Shown here in pieces: positions 7,478 through 15,765 of a stretch of 64,000 bases of DNA. The notes beneath the pieces were generated by a model. It saw only the letters and a list, made by a program, of their open reading frames with translations, searched no databases and had not been told where the DNA came from. The stretch's first letter is position 1; each line of letters starts with the position of its first letter. The DNA is from an uncultured bacterium (lineage in GTDB: Bacteria; Cyanobacteriota; Vampirovibrionia; Gastranaerophilales; Gastranaerophilaceae), in NCBI GenBank assembly GCA_902775025.1, contig CACYKP010000020.1, positions 62,001-126,000 on the forward strand. The letters are read 5' to 3'. Both the position numbers and the translations under genes were made by a program.

Positions 7478-7990
7478 ATGAATTATCATAGAGTTTATAT
7501 TCCAAACAGTTTTGTTCACATAATCATAGCAAGTTATGAAAGAAAGCATATTTTTATTGATAACATTGAAATTTTTGAAATTGTTGCAATTTGTGTTTTA
7601 CCTGACCACATACATTTGATACTAAATCCTGAAAATATTAAAGAATATTCAAAAATAATATCATCTGTTAAACATAGTTTTTCTCATGATGTTGGGCAAG
7701 TATGCCCAACCTACCTTTGTTCACAAGATGACTTAAAAATAGGATATAAGAATAAAAGAGAAAAGGGGTTATTTCAAAGACGATTTTATGAACATACGAT
7801 TGTAAATCAAGAAGAATTGAATAACCATATTAATTATATTCATTACAATCCCGTAAAACACGGATATGTAAAATGTGTAAAAGATTGGGTATATTCATCT
7901 TTTCATAAATTTGTTGAGAACAAATTATATGATGAAAATTGGGGTTGTTCTGCGAACATAGAAAATATCAAGAATTTAGATTTTGAATAA
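7478..7990 (+). CDS. REP-associated tyrosine transposase (RAYT, Y1/HUH)
   Basis: Single-strand transposase-like nuclease that cuts REP hairpins. The HUH motif is DHIHLIL (His44, His46); the catalytic Tyr lies in NHINYIHYNPVKHG (Tyr120 by family position), and FQRRFYEHTI is conserved in RAYTs. Length 170 is typical. GTAG-foot hairpins of the kind such enzymes recognise lie at 6659, 7429 and inside the gene at 7691-7714, where a hairpin encodes DVGQVCPTYL in the variable loop between the helix after HUH and FQRRF. There is no clear ribosome site. Direct repeats flank the gene at 7378 and 8013. RAYT genes are usually single-copy and domesticated rather than freely mobile. Confidence 0.9.
   Translation: MNYHRVYIPNSFVHIIIASYERKHIFIDNIEIFEIVAICVLPDHIHLILNPENIKEYSKIISSVKHSFSHDVGQVCPTYLCSQDDLKIGYKNKREKGLFQRRFYEHTIVNQEELNNHINYIHYNPVKHGYVKCVKDWVYSSFHKFVENKLYDENWGCSANIENIKNLDFE
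7691..7714 (-). repeat. REP hairpin inside the transposase gene, copy c
   Basis: GTTGGGCA, AGTA, TGCCCAAC, CTAC; the minus strand has GTAG at the foot. The stem arms are identical to those of copy b. It lies in frame within the RAYT coding region. Confidence 0.85.
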
Positions 7991-8012
7991 TTCTCAAAAC
8001 CTCTGTTCTTTC

Positions 8013-8040
8013 TTCTCAAACCGACTGTTATATTACAAAT
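8013..8040. repeat. Direct repeat flanking the RAYT gene, right copy
   Basis: TTCTCAAACCGACTGTTAT followed by ATTACAAAT; it differs from the left copy at only a few positions. A shorter fragment (TTCTCAAAACCTCTGTT) lies just before it at 7991. This looks like a duplicated flank. Confidence 0.65.
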
Positions 8041-8084
8041 GCACCCAAAAGTTATTGTCAGTTTCGCCCAATCTGAATAATTAC

Positions 8085-8706
8085 TTAATTTGACATTATA
8101 TCGCTTACTTTTACATATACAGGGGTATTTAATTTAAACGAAATTTGACTTCCTGCTTTTAATTTATAATTCAAACCTTTTGCCATTGAGCTGATTAAAA
8201 GTCCAAAACCTTTGCAAGTTCTCGGAACTACTACTAAACCAACAACAGTTGCAGATTCTATAGCAACTACTGCAACGCTTATTATAGAGAATGTTAAGAC
8301 TCCTATACCGGCCGGGAATGCTCTTAGAATGTTCAAAAACTGAGAAATCAATTAAAATATAAGCTTTAGCTCTTTTAAACATCGGTTCACTTTTTTTTAC
8401 TTTTTTGAATTTGCCCAAAAATCTCGTATGTTCAGGTAAAACCATTCCATTTGATGCCTGTACTTTTGATACCAATCTAAAATATATTTCATCATCTACA
8501 TTGGTTTCGTTTACATCTATGTCAGATTCTGTCTCAAGTATATATGTGTTTTTGGGACTTAAATAAACAGTTTCATCCTCAATAGATGTTGAAAAAAACG
8601 GCTGGTCTGTTTCCTCATATTCATTTGTTTCTGATAATACCGGTACTATTGTAATAAAATTTATTAATAAAATTAATACAAAAGCTACAATTTTTTCATT
8701 CTATCA
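8085..8706 (-). pseudogene. Decayed secreted/envelope protein gene
   Basis: Read on the minus strand, ATG AAA AAA TTG TAG opens at about 8697; one extra A in the A-run would give M-K-K-I-V-A-F-V-L-I-L-L-I-N-F, a good signal peptide continuing in an open frame to about 8350 (YLSPKNTYILETESDIDV, LPEHTRFLGKFKKVKK, FKRAKAYILIDF). Near 8345 the frame breaks again and continues elsewhere as FPAGIGVLTFSIISVAVVAIES, then AGSQISFKLNTPVYVKVSD to the stop at 8085. The parts read as one exported protein of about 205 residues with at least two frameshifts. The family is unknown; the tail resembles domains that bound pore or barrel channels. Confidence 0.6.
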
Positions 8707-8868
8707 CACTTCCTTATATAAATACTCTTATAATGAATTATATACTAAAAAAGTATAGTTGCATATTACTGTTCTAAATTACTTTTGAAATTATTTTTGT
8801 AATATTTTGTAAACTATTAGCAAAATTTTTATTTTTTATTTTTAATATTATTACAGACAGATTTAATT

Positions 8869-9291
8869 ATGAAAATTCAAAATATACAAAATTCAAATAA
8901 TAGAATGACATTTGGAACGTATTTAGGAATAAATATGCAAGAAAAAGTTTTGCTTGCAAAACAAAGAGGTTTGTTTTCGAAAGAGCAGCTTGCTAACCTT
9001 GAAAAAATTGAAGGGGACGGGTTAGATGCAGTTTTAGAAATTTCAAAAAAATATGTTATTCATTCAGTTAACAATAAAAAAGGTATTTTAGAAACTCGTT
9101 GGCATTTAACTTTGCATAATGGTCCCGAAAAAACAAATATTGTAAGCGCAGATAGTATATATCGACCAACAAACAGTAATAACAATATTATATTTTTACC
9201 GCATAAATTTGTAAAATTATTTGATAATGACTTTTCATTAGCAGAAAAAGTCAAAGCAGCATGGAACTCTCTTGCCGATAATGTACGTTAA
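8869..9291 (+). CDS. Orphan protein with N-terminal Phe-Gly tag, 140 aa
   Basis: Starts MKIQNIQNSNNRMTFGTYLG, a textbook example of the window's N-terminal signature. The remainder is a soluble, alternating helix/strand protein without recognised motifs. Monocistronic: it is flanked upstream by the decayed gene on the other strand and downstream by an 80-base gap before the FRG gene. No ribosome site is obvious. Function unknown. Confidence 0.72.
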   Translation: MKIQNIQNSNNRMTFGTYLGINMQEKVLLAKQRGLFSKEQLANLEKIEGDGLDAVLEISKKYVIHSVNNKKGILETRWHLTLHNGPEKTNIVSADSIYRPTNSNNNIIFLPHKFVKLFDNDFSLAEKVKAAWNSLADNVR

Positions 9292-9373
9292 TTTATGTAA
9301 ACTTTTTTATAGCTTCTGTTCAAAAATAAAAAAATATTTTATAATTACTAGTGCGTGGTATTAGGAGTTGCTA

Positions 9374-10447
9374 ATGGGGATAGAAATACTCAGTAACAGA
9401 AGCTTAACTTTTTGCATTCCCAAAAACGATGAGCATTCTGATATTACTTTGCCAAAATTTGAAGAATATTTGAACTTTTTAAATGAACCTGAGCTTTCCG
9501 ATTGTCTGATTAATAAATTAGGAATGTTAACGGAATCTGATTTTAACGGTTCTTTTGTGCAATCAACTGAAAATAAATTTAGGATTATAATAGGAGGAGA
9601 GTTTAACCCTATAATATACAGAGGACAGAATAACGATTATCCGTTTATGCCATCGTCTAAAAGATATGAACTTTTTGACGGAAATGAAAGAGTAAGGCAC
9701 AGCATTGAATGGGCTAAGAAAAAAGAGTTTACAAAACTTTTATCCGCAACTCCATATATTAAGAGAGCTAAAGAATTTAAAGTCTTGGATTTTTCTTATG
9801 AAATTGATATGGAAGCAATTGCAAAACATTATAATCTTGTTTCCGACTATCTTGATATAACAAGAGATTTGATGACCGCTTTGTTTTTCTCTTACACCTA
9901 TTATGATAAAAAGCAAGAAAAGCTTCTACCTCTGCCGGCATTTGAATATAATACTCCTTATATTTATGTCGGAAATTTGAAAGAACTCTATTTTAAAGTC
10001 CCTGTTTCAATTAAACATATAGGTTTTCAGCCTATGCCAAAAGCAAAATCCCAGCAAATGATGTCTATAAATGTTTCAGAAAATTTTGATTATATTAAAA
10101 ATTTATTTAAAAAAATTGAACTCCCTAAAAATCCTGCAATTGCAAAATATGTTTACAACAAATTTGAAGGCGGAAGGTTATTAATGCCGGAAGATTATGC
10201 TTCAAAATTAGCGTTGCAGGTAAAACATTCAAAGAGCTTGCTTGTGGATTTAGTTGAACAATATTGTGAAGAAACAAAAACTGATAAAGTTTGGTTATTA
10301 AGCGAATATGAAAATTTAGGATATGAGCTTGTGTATAATCTTTGTGATATATCACAAGATGGTATAGATATTATTAATAGAGAAATAGATGAAGACATTA
10401 TTCCATTCCTGAATGACGGATTTATTTTTAGAGGTATAAAATCTTAA
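9374..10447 (+). CDS. FRG-domain protein
   Basis: The FRG domain is named for its Phe/Tyr-Arg-Gly motif. Here IIYRGQNNDYPFMPSSKR (about residues 80-97) is followed by HYNLVSDYLDITRDLMTALFF, matching the second conserved block, in which a His-Tyr-Gly-Leu-like turn precedes L-D and A-L-F-F. FRG proteins are uncharacterised or linked to phage and stress functions. The start is the ATG at 9374, seven bases after TAGGAG, not the TTG at 9368. No membrane segment. It is followed after 51 bases by the cytidylyltransferase fusion. Base composition matches its neighbours; there are no mobile-element marks. Confidence 0.68.
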   Translation: MGIEILSNRSLTFCIPKNDEHSDITLPKFEEYLNFLNEPELSDCLINKLGMLTESDFNGSFVQSTENKFRIIIGGEFNPIIYRGQNNDYPFMPSSKRYELFDGNERVRHSIEWAKKKEFTKLLSATPYIKRAKEFKVLDFSYEIDMEAIAKHYNLVSDYLDITRDLMTALFFSYTYYDKKQEKLLPLPAFEYNTPYIYVGNLKELYFKVPVSIKHIGFQPMPKAKSQQMMSINVSENFDYIKNLFKKIELPKNPAIAKYVYNKFEGGRLLMPEDYASKLALQVKHSKSLLVDLVEQYCEETKTDKVWLLSEYENLGYELVYNLCDISQDGIDIINREIDEDIIPFLNDGFIFRGIKS

Positions 10448-10498
10448 TTCAAAATATATATATACCAACTTTATATTTTGAAGTAAAATATAGAAAGT

Positions 10499-11860
10499 AT
10501 GAATAATAATTTAAAAAATTACGCAATAATTCTAGCTTCAGGAAGCGGAACAAGATACAATAATGAAACTCCAAAGCAGTTTATAAAAATTGCCGGTAAA
10601 ACCGTTCTTGAACATACAATAGAATTGTTTGAGAAAAATGATTTGATTGACAAAATTATTGTTGTCATTATTCCTGAATATAAAGAATTCGCTGAAAACA
10701 TTATAAGAAAAAATAATTATCAAAAAATTTATAAAATAGTCGATGGCGGCAAAACAAGAAAGGAAAGTTCATATATAGGAATATCTTCCGTAAGTGAAGA
10801 AGAAGCGAACGTTATAATTCATGACTGTGCCAGACCGTTTTTATCGCAAAGAATTATCAATGACTGCATCAATGCTCTTGGGACATATTCTGCGGTCGAT
10901 GTTGCTATACCGTCTGCTGATACAATAATAAAAGTTAACGAAAATATTATTGAAGCTATTCCGGAAAGAAAATTTTTAAAACGAGGACAAACCCCTCAAT
11001 GTTTTAAACTTTCATTAATAAAAAAAGCACACGAGCTATCAGCAGGAGAATCAAATTTTACAGATGATTGCGGACTTATTATAAGATATGGACTAGGTGA
11101 AGTCTATGTTGTAGAAGGCGAAAACGACAATATGAAAATTACCTATCCTTCTGATATTTATCTTGCAGATAGAATTTTTCAGTTAAAAACATCAACTGTT
11201 GCTGAACAAACAGACATAGAAAATTTGAAGGATAAAGTTATTATTGTATTTGGAGGGACCAGCGGCATAGGAAGAAGTATTTCATTGATGGCTGAAGAAC
11301 ACGGTGCAAAAGTATTTCCTATATCATTAGAGTTCGGCTGCGATGTTACATCTATGGAGATGGTTGAAAAATTCATCGCAAAAGTTTATCATAATACTAA
11401 AAGAATTGATTGTGTCATTAATACAGCAGGCATTTTAAAAATAGGAAAACTTACGGAACGCTCTATTGATGATATAAAAAAAGAAGTTGATGTAAATTAT
11501 TTTGGTAATATAAATGTTGTTAAGGCGAGCATTCCATATCTGCAAAAATCCAAAGGAAGTATTGTTTTATTTACCTCAAGTTCGTATACAAGAGGACGAG
11601 CCGAATATTCAACATATTCTTCAATAAAATCAGCAATAGTTAATCTTGTTCAAGCTTTATCCGAGGAACTTTATGATGACGGAATAAAGATTAACGCAAT
11701 CAGCCCCGAAAGAACAGCTACTCCAATGAGAGAAAAAGCCTTTGGCGAAGAGCCTGTAGAAACCCTTTTGAAGCCGGAAAAAGTTGCAGAAACAACTTTA
11801 AGAGTCCTTTTATCAAACCTGACCGGCGAAGTATTCGACGTAAGAAGAAAAGAAAATTAG
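10499..11860 (+). CDS. Bifunctional cytidylyltransferase / short-chain dehydrogenase (TarI/IspD-like + SDR)
   Basis: Residues 1-230 are an IspD/TarI nucleotidyltransferase: LASGSGTRYNNETPKQF binds CTP, HDCARPF and TDDCG follow. Residues 240-453 are an SDR oxidoreductase with FGGTSGIGRS (NAD(P)-binding), NTAG, catalytic Ser in LFTSSS and YSSIK (Tyr-x3-Lys). The same order is found in Haemophilus Acs1/Bcs1-type enzymes, which reduce ribulose-5-phosphate and make CDP-ribitol for a surface polymer. That function is inferred. An IspD role in isoprenoid synthesis is possible for the first half but would not explain the fused dehydrogenase. No other ribitol-polymer genes are nearby. Confidence 0.8.
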   Translation: MNNNLKNYAIILASGSGTRYNNETPKQFIKIAGKTVLEHTIELFEKNDLIDKIIVVIIPEYKEFAENIIRKNNYQKIYKIVDGGKTRKESSYIGISSVSEEEANVIIHDCARPFLSQRIINDCINALGTYSAVDVAIPSADTIIKVNENIIEAIPERKFLKRGQTPQCFKLSLIKKAHELSAGESNFTDDCGLIIRYGLGEVYVVEGENDNMKITYPSDIYLADRIFQLKTSTVAEQTDIENLKDKVIIVFGGTSGIGRSISLMAEEHGAKVFPISLEFGCDVTSMEMVEKFIAKVYHNTKRIDCVINTAGILKIGKLTERSIDDIKKEVDVNYFGNINVVKASIPYLQKSKGSIVLFTSSSYTRGRAEYSTYSSIKSAIVNLVQALSEELYDDGIKINAISPERTATPMREKAFGEEPVETLLKPEKVAETTLRVLLSNLTGEVFDVRRKEN

Positions 11861-11921
11861 TTTAATCCGATTTCATATTTTATCCGTTTATGCTAAAATA
11901 AACTTGGGGAGTATGTGAAAA

Positions 11922-12533
11922 ATGTTCGACTACTTTAAGGGATTTATCACAGACAAAAGAAAAAACTCTAAAGGTACATATCTTACTATTGAATCTTCAG
12001 GAGTCGGGTATTTGTTGGAAATTACGGAAAGAGATTTTAATTCTCTATCCATAAACGAAGACAAGCCGCAAAAAATTTATTCTCTTTTAACTCATAGAGA
12101 AGATGCAATGTCTTTATACGGTTTTTCAAACCGAGAAACTCGTGATATCTTTCAAATCTTGCTTTCTGTTTCAGGAGTCGGTGCGAAGATGGGAATAGCA
12201 CTTCTTAATGAATTTGATGCTTGTGATGTCATATCGCTTGTCATTGACGGGAATTTTAAAGAATTAACTCGTGCAAAAGGTGTCGGACCAAAACTTGCTC
12301 AAAAAATAATTTTGGAGCTCAAAGATAAGCTTATAAAAACCGAACTTCCGAGATCCGGTTCGAAATCAATTCCTCAGACTCAGGCAATATCAGATACACA
12401 AACAGTTCTTATATCTTTGGGATATGAGGAAGATGAAATAGAAGATGCTATTAAAAAGGTTCTGCCAACTATTACTGACAACTCTAATTCCGAAGAAGTT
12501 TTGAGGAAAGCTTTAACTACTCTCTCTATGTAA
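11922..12533 (+). CDS. ruvA: Holliday junction branch migration protein RuvA
   Basis: Binds four-way DNA junctions and loads the RuvB motor. The order is canonical: N-terminal OB-fold (MFDYFKGFITDKRKN), tandem helix-hairpin-helix motifs (LLSVSGVGAKMGIALL and AKGVGPKLAQKIILELKDKL) and a C-terminal three-helix domain contacting RuvB (from about residue 150, SLGYEEDEIEDAI). Length 203 is standard. An extended -10-like TATGCTAAAAT lies about 30 bases upstream and GGGGAG precedes the ATG. RuvB and RuvC are not nearby. Confidence 0.96.
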   Translation: MFDYFKGFITDKRKNSKGTYLTIESSGVGYLLEITERDFNSLSINEDKPQKIYSLLTHREDAMSLYGFSNRETRDIFQILLSVSGVGAKMGIALLNEFDACDVISLVIDGNFKELTRAKGVGPKLAQKIILELKDKLIKTELPRSGSKSIPQTQAISDTQTVLISLGYEEDEIEDAIKKVLPTITDNSNSEEVLRKALTTLSM

Positions 12534-12610
12534 ACAAATGTAACTATTTCTGAAAAATAAGGCAAAAATATTTATTCAGAGGTTTTAGAAAGAGCAGAAG
12601 AAGGTTGAAT

Positions 12611-14206
12611 ATGAAAATCCACAAAATCAGTTTGGTAAACAGCTTTAAATCAAATAACCAAGCACAGAAAAACCAACAAAATCCAATCACAAATAGTTCA
12701 AGTCCGTTAGAAAAATCTCCAAGCAAAGACACTTTTGAGATTTCCATCGGATACGTTAACGATGCTCACGGACAAACTAATAATATGATGAGAATTCTGT
12801 CTGGTCTGGAAGGGGATTTAATATTATCTGCAGGTGATAATGACATAGGTGATGAAAAAAATAAAGCAATTCATAAAGCTACATTCAAATTTTTAAACTT
12901 AGGCAATATTCAAGCAACAGCTCTAGGTAACCACGAGATGGATACTACACAAGCTGATTTGATAGATTCTCTAAAAGAATACAAAGGTGATATTTTAACT
13001 ATAAATATGCAAAAAGATGATATTGAAGATCAAGATCAAGATGATGTTAAAACTTTAGGCAGAGCAAACCTTTTAGACCACCTAAAAGCTTCAAAAACAG
13101 TAGAAGTTAACGGTGAAAAAATCGGACTTTTAGGAACAGCTCCTATTGATTTGTTAGACAGGCTTACTCACCCGAATTATCATACCGACTGCCATATAGA
13201 TCCTCTGGACGAAAGCATAGAAAACATTCAAGAAGAAGTGGATAATTTAAAAGAACAAGGTGTTAATAAAATAGTTTTACTTTCTCACTTGGGATTAAAA
13301 AAAGATAAACAAGTTGCACAAAAGACAGATGGAATTGATGTTATTATAAGCGGGCACTCCCACGAATTGGTAGAAGGAATAACAGAAGGTGAAAACCTTC
13401 TTTATTCAAAGTCAGGTGAGCCGGTAATACTTACAGAGGCAGGTCGAGACGGGAATTACTTCGGAAAGTTAAACTTAACCTTCTCTAAAGACGGAATAAT
13501 TACAAAAGCACAAAATAATTTAGGTACTACAGGTTTGTTCCATAGAAATTTGGTTAACCAATATATATTTAACGAAGTACTGGGAAAACCTGAAAAAATC
13601 GGTGTTGTGAAATCAGCACCTCCTCCTCCTAAATCTCTCACAGAAGAAAATCCGCACGCAAACTTTGTCTGCGATGTTATGAGAGAAGAAACAAATTCAG
13701 ACATCGCTATTTGGCATAATTGCGGTGTTAGAAACTTCTTCCATGAAGGCGAGATTGATTCTCGTGATATCAAAGACATCTCACCATTCTTAGATTTTGT
13801 TGCAGTTGCCCCCGTTAGTGAAAAAACTCTTGTAGAGCTATTTAAGAAGGCTATCAAAGATACTTACTCATCAAGCAGCAGAAAGCCGGGACTATTTGCT
13901 GTATCAGGTCTGCAATATACAGTAAATCCTAAAAAAGGAACTTTAGAAAGTATGAAATTTATTGATAAAAGAGGAAAATCCCATAAAATCAATGTAAAAA
14001 GGCCAAGCGAAACTAAAATATACAAAGTCGTAACAGATGAATTTTTAATGTCTGCAGGTGCTGATTTCAACACACTCGCTAAAGAAGAAAATTACTATAT
14101 TAAATATCCTTACGATAAAGATGTAATGGTTTGTGATTATATTAAGCGTAAAAACAAACCGGTAGTAATTAATCAGACTGGCAGAATAAAATTCACGGAT
14201 AAATAG
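12611..14206 (+). CDS. 5'-nucleotidase/UshA-family metallophosphoesterase, first of a tandem pair, tagged
   Basis: Two-domain phosphoesterase of the UshA/CpdB family. Metal ligands are YVNDAHGQ (Asp51, His53), GDNDIG (75-80), GNHE (106-109), LLSHLG and SGHSH; the C-terminal nucleotide-specificity domain follows from about residue 330. Relatives are exported by a Sec signal, but this one lacks a hydrophobic N-terminus. Instead it begins MKIHKISLVNSFKSNNQ, the window's N-terminal signature, then a 25-residue polar linker. Start ATG 12611 behind AGAAGG; the TTG at 12605 is rejected. The stop is 8 bases before the next gene, a paralogue with clearly similar sequence, so they form an operon made by tandem duplication. 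Substrate unknown. Confidence 0.88.
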   Translation: MKIHKISLVNSFKSNNQAQKNQQNPITNSSSPLEKSPSKDTFEISIGYVNDAHGQTNNMMRILSGLEGDLILSAGDNDIGDEKNKAIHKATFKFLNLGNIQATALGNHEMDTTQADLIDSLKEYKGDILTINMQKDDIEDQDQDDVKTLGRANLLDHLKASKTVEVNGEKIGLLGTAPIDLLDRLTHPNYHTDCHIDPLDESIENIQEEVDNLKEQGVNKIVLLSHLGLKKDKQVAQKTDGIDVIISGHSHELVEGITEGENLLYSKSGEPVILTEAGRDGNYFGKLNLTFSKDGIITKAQNNLGTTGLFHRNLVNQYIFNEVLGKPEKIGVVKSAPPPPKSLTEENPHANFVCDVMREETNSDIAIWHNCGVRNFFHEGEIDSRDIKDISPFLDFVAVAPVSEKTLVELFKKAIKDTYSSSSRKPGLFAVSGLQYTVNPKKGTLESMKFIDKRGKSHKINVKRPSETKIYKVVTDEFLMSAGADFNTLAKEENYYIKYPYDKDVMVCDYIKRKNKPVVINQTGRIKFTDK

Positions 14207-14214
14207 GAATTGAT

Positions 14215-15741
14215 ATGAATATTCAAAGCATTATAAATACTAATAACCCCGCAAAAGTTACCCCATCAAAAAGAGTAACTTCTTTTAAAGCTGAAAATAA
14301 TAATTTGGAAAGGACTCCAATTAGCGATACATTTGAATTAAAAATAGGGTATGTTAATGATTTGCACGGACAAACCAATAACATGATGAGAATTCTATCA
14401 GGAATTAAAGGTGATATTATTCTTTCAGGCGGCGACAATGATATCGGTGATGAAAAAAACAGACCTGTACACGATGCAACTGCCAAGTTTTTAAACCTTG
14501 CAGGAGTAAAAGCAACTGCATTGGGTAATCACGAAATGGACACAAAACAAGGTGATTTAAAAGAAACTGCCCAAGAGCAAGAAGAATTGGATAATTTTAA
14601 TAAAACAAATATAAAAGAATTTATTAAGCCATCTGTAGTAGTGAATGTTAAAGGTGAAAAAATAGGTTTAATCGGAACAACCCCTGTTGATTTAACAGAA
14701 CGTGCAACTCACCCTGATTATCATAAAGACTGTAAAGCTCACGATTTGGATAAGACAACAGAACTTATTCAAGAAGAAATAAATGAACTTAAAAAACAAG
14801 GAATAAATAAAATAATTCTTCTATCTCATTTAGGGATAGCAAGAGATAAGGAAGTTGCTCAAAACACGGAAGGTATTGATGTAATAATAGGCGGACACAC
14901 TCACGAATTACTGGAAGGAATACAAGAAGGCGAAAATCTTATTTATTCAGCATCAGGTGAACCTGTAATAATTACTGAAGCAGGAAAAGACGGAAAACAT
15001 TTTGGAGAACTTAATTTAAGTTTTAGTAAAGATGGAATTATTACAAAAGCTCAAAATAATTTGGCAGATACAAGTCTATATCATAGAAATCTTGTTCACC
15101 AATATATGTTTAACGAAATATTAGGAAAGCCTGAGAAGGTAGGATATATAGAATACGCTATGCCTACTCCTAAATCATTACTGGAAGAAAATCCCCACGC
15201 TAACTTTATGTGTGATGCGATGAAATATGAAATGGAGGCTGATATTGGCATTTGGAATAATGCCGCTACACGCAACTTCTTTAAAAAAGGCGACATAGAC
15301 TCAAGTGATATAAAAGAAATCGCACCGTTTGCGGATAATATTTCCGTTGCAGAAGTATCAGAGAAAACTTTAGTAAAAGCATTTAAAAAAGCAACTGAAA
15401 TATCATATAATTCAATTGGGAATAAACCTGGGCTTCTGGCTGTTTCGGGATTGAATTATACAGTTAGTCCGACAAAGAAAACTCTTGTAGGAATGAATTT
15501 TATAGACAAATACGGAGTCGAACATCCGATTAACGTTGATAACCCGAGAGAAGATAAAAAATACAAAGTCGTAGCAGACTCCTTCATTATGTCTTGGGGT
15601 GCTGATTATGAAGTTTTATCCCCTAAAGACGAATGCATAGAATATCCTTTCAATAAAGCTTATCTTACTTGCGAATATATAAAACATCTTAACAAACCGA
15701 TTGTTATTAATCAAATAGGAAGAATAAAATATGCAGATTAG
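14215..15741 (+). CDS. 5'-nucleotidase/UshA-family metallophosphoesterase, second of a tandem pair, tagged
   Basis: Paralogue of the preceding gene over its whole length, with the same metal motifs: YVNDLHGQ, GDNDIGDEKN, GNHEMD, LLSHLG, GGHTHE. Its N-terminus differs (MNIQSIINTNNPAKVTPSKRV then TSFKAENN) but keeps the Ile opening, Asn-rich stretch and Phe-Lys end. No Sec signal is visible. The ATG follows AGGAATTG. Conservation of the tag type while the linker sequence diverged suggests the tag is under selection. The substrate is probably a nucleotide or related phosphoester, by family. The next small gene follows after 24 bases and may be co-transcribed. Confidence 0.88.
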   Translation: MNIQSIINTNNPAKVTPSKRVTSFKAENNNLERTPISDTFELKIGYVNDLHGQTNNMMRILSGIKGDIILSGGDNDIGDEKNRPVHDATAKFLNLAGVKATALGNHEMDTKQGDLKETAQEQEELDNFNKTNIKEFIKPSVVVNVKGEKIGLIGTTPVDLTERATHPDYHKDCKAHDLDKTTELIQEEINELKKQGINKIILLSHLGIARDKEVAQNTEGIDVIIGGHTHELLEGIQEGENLIYSASGEPVIITEAGKDGKHFGELNLSFSKDGIITKAQNNLADTSLYHRNLVHQYMFNEILGKPEKVGYIEYAMPTPKSLLEENPHANFMCDAMKYEMEADIGIWNNAATRNFFKKGDIDSSDIKEIAPFADNISVAEVSEKTLVKAFKKATEISYNSIGNKPGLLAVSGLNYTVSPTKKTLVGMNFIDKYGVEHPINVDNPREDKKYKVVADSFIMSWGADYEVLSPKDECIEYPFNKAYLTCEYIKHLNKPIVINQIGRIKYAD

Positions 15742-15765
15742 TGTATAATTAATTTAGGTACTAAA

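Noticed and set aside
10499..11200. Plain ispD for isoprenoid synthesis
   Set aside because: The open frame continues into a complete short-chain dehydrogenase, matching CDP-ribitol-type fusions better.
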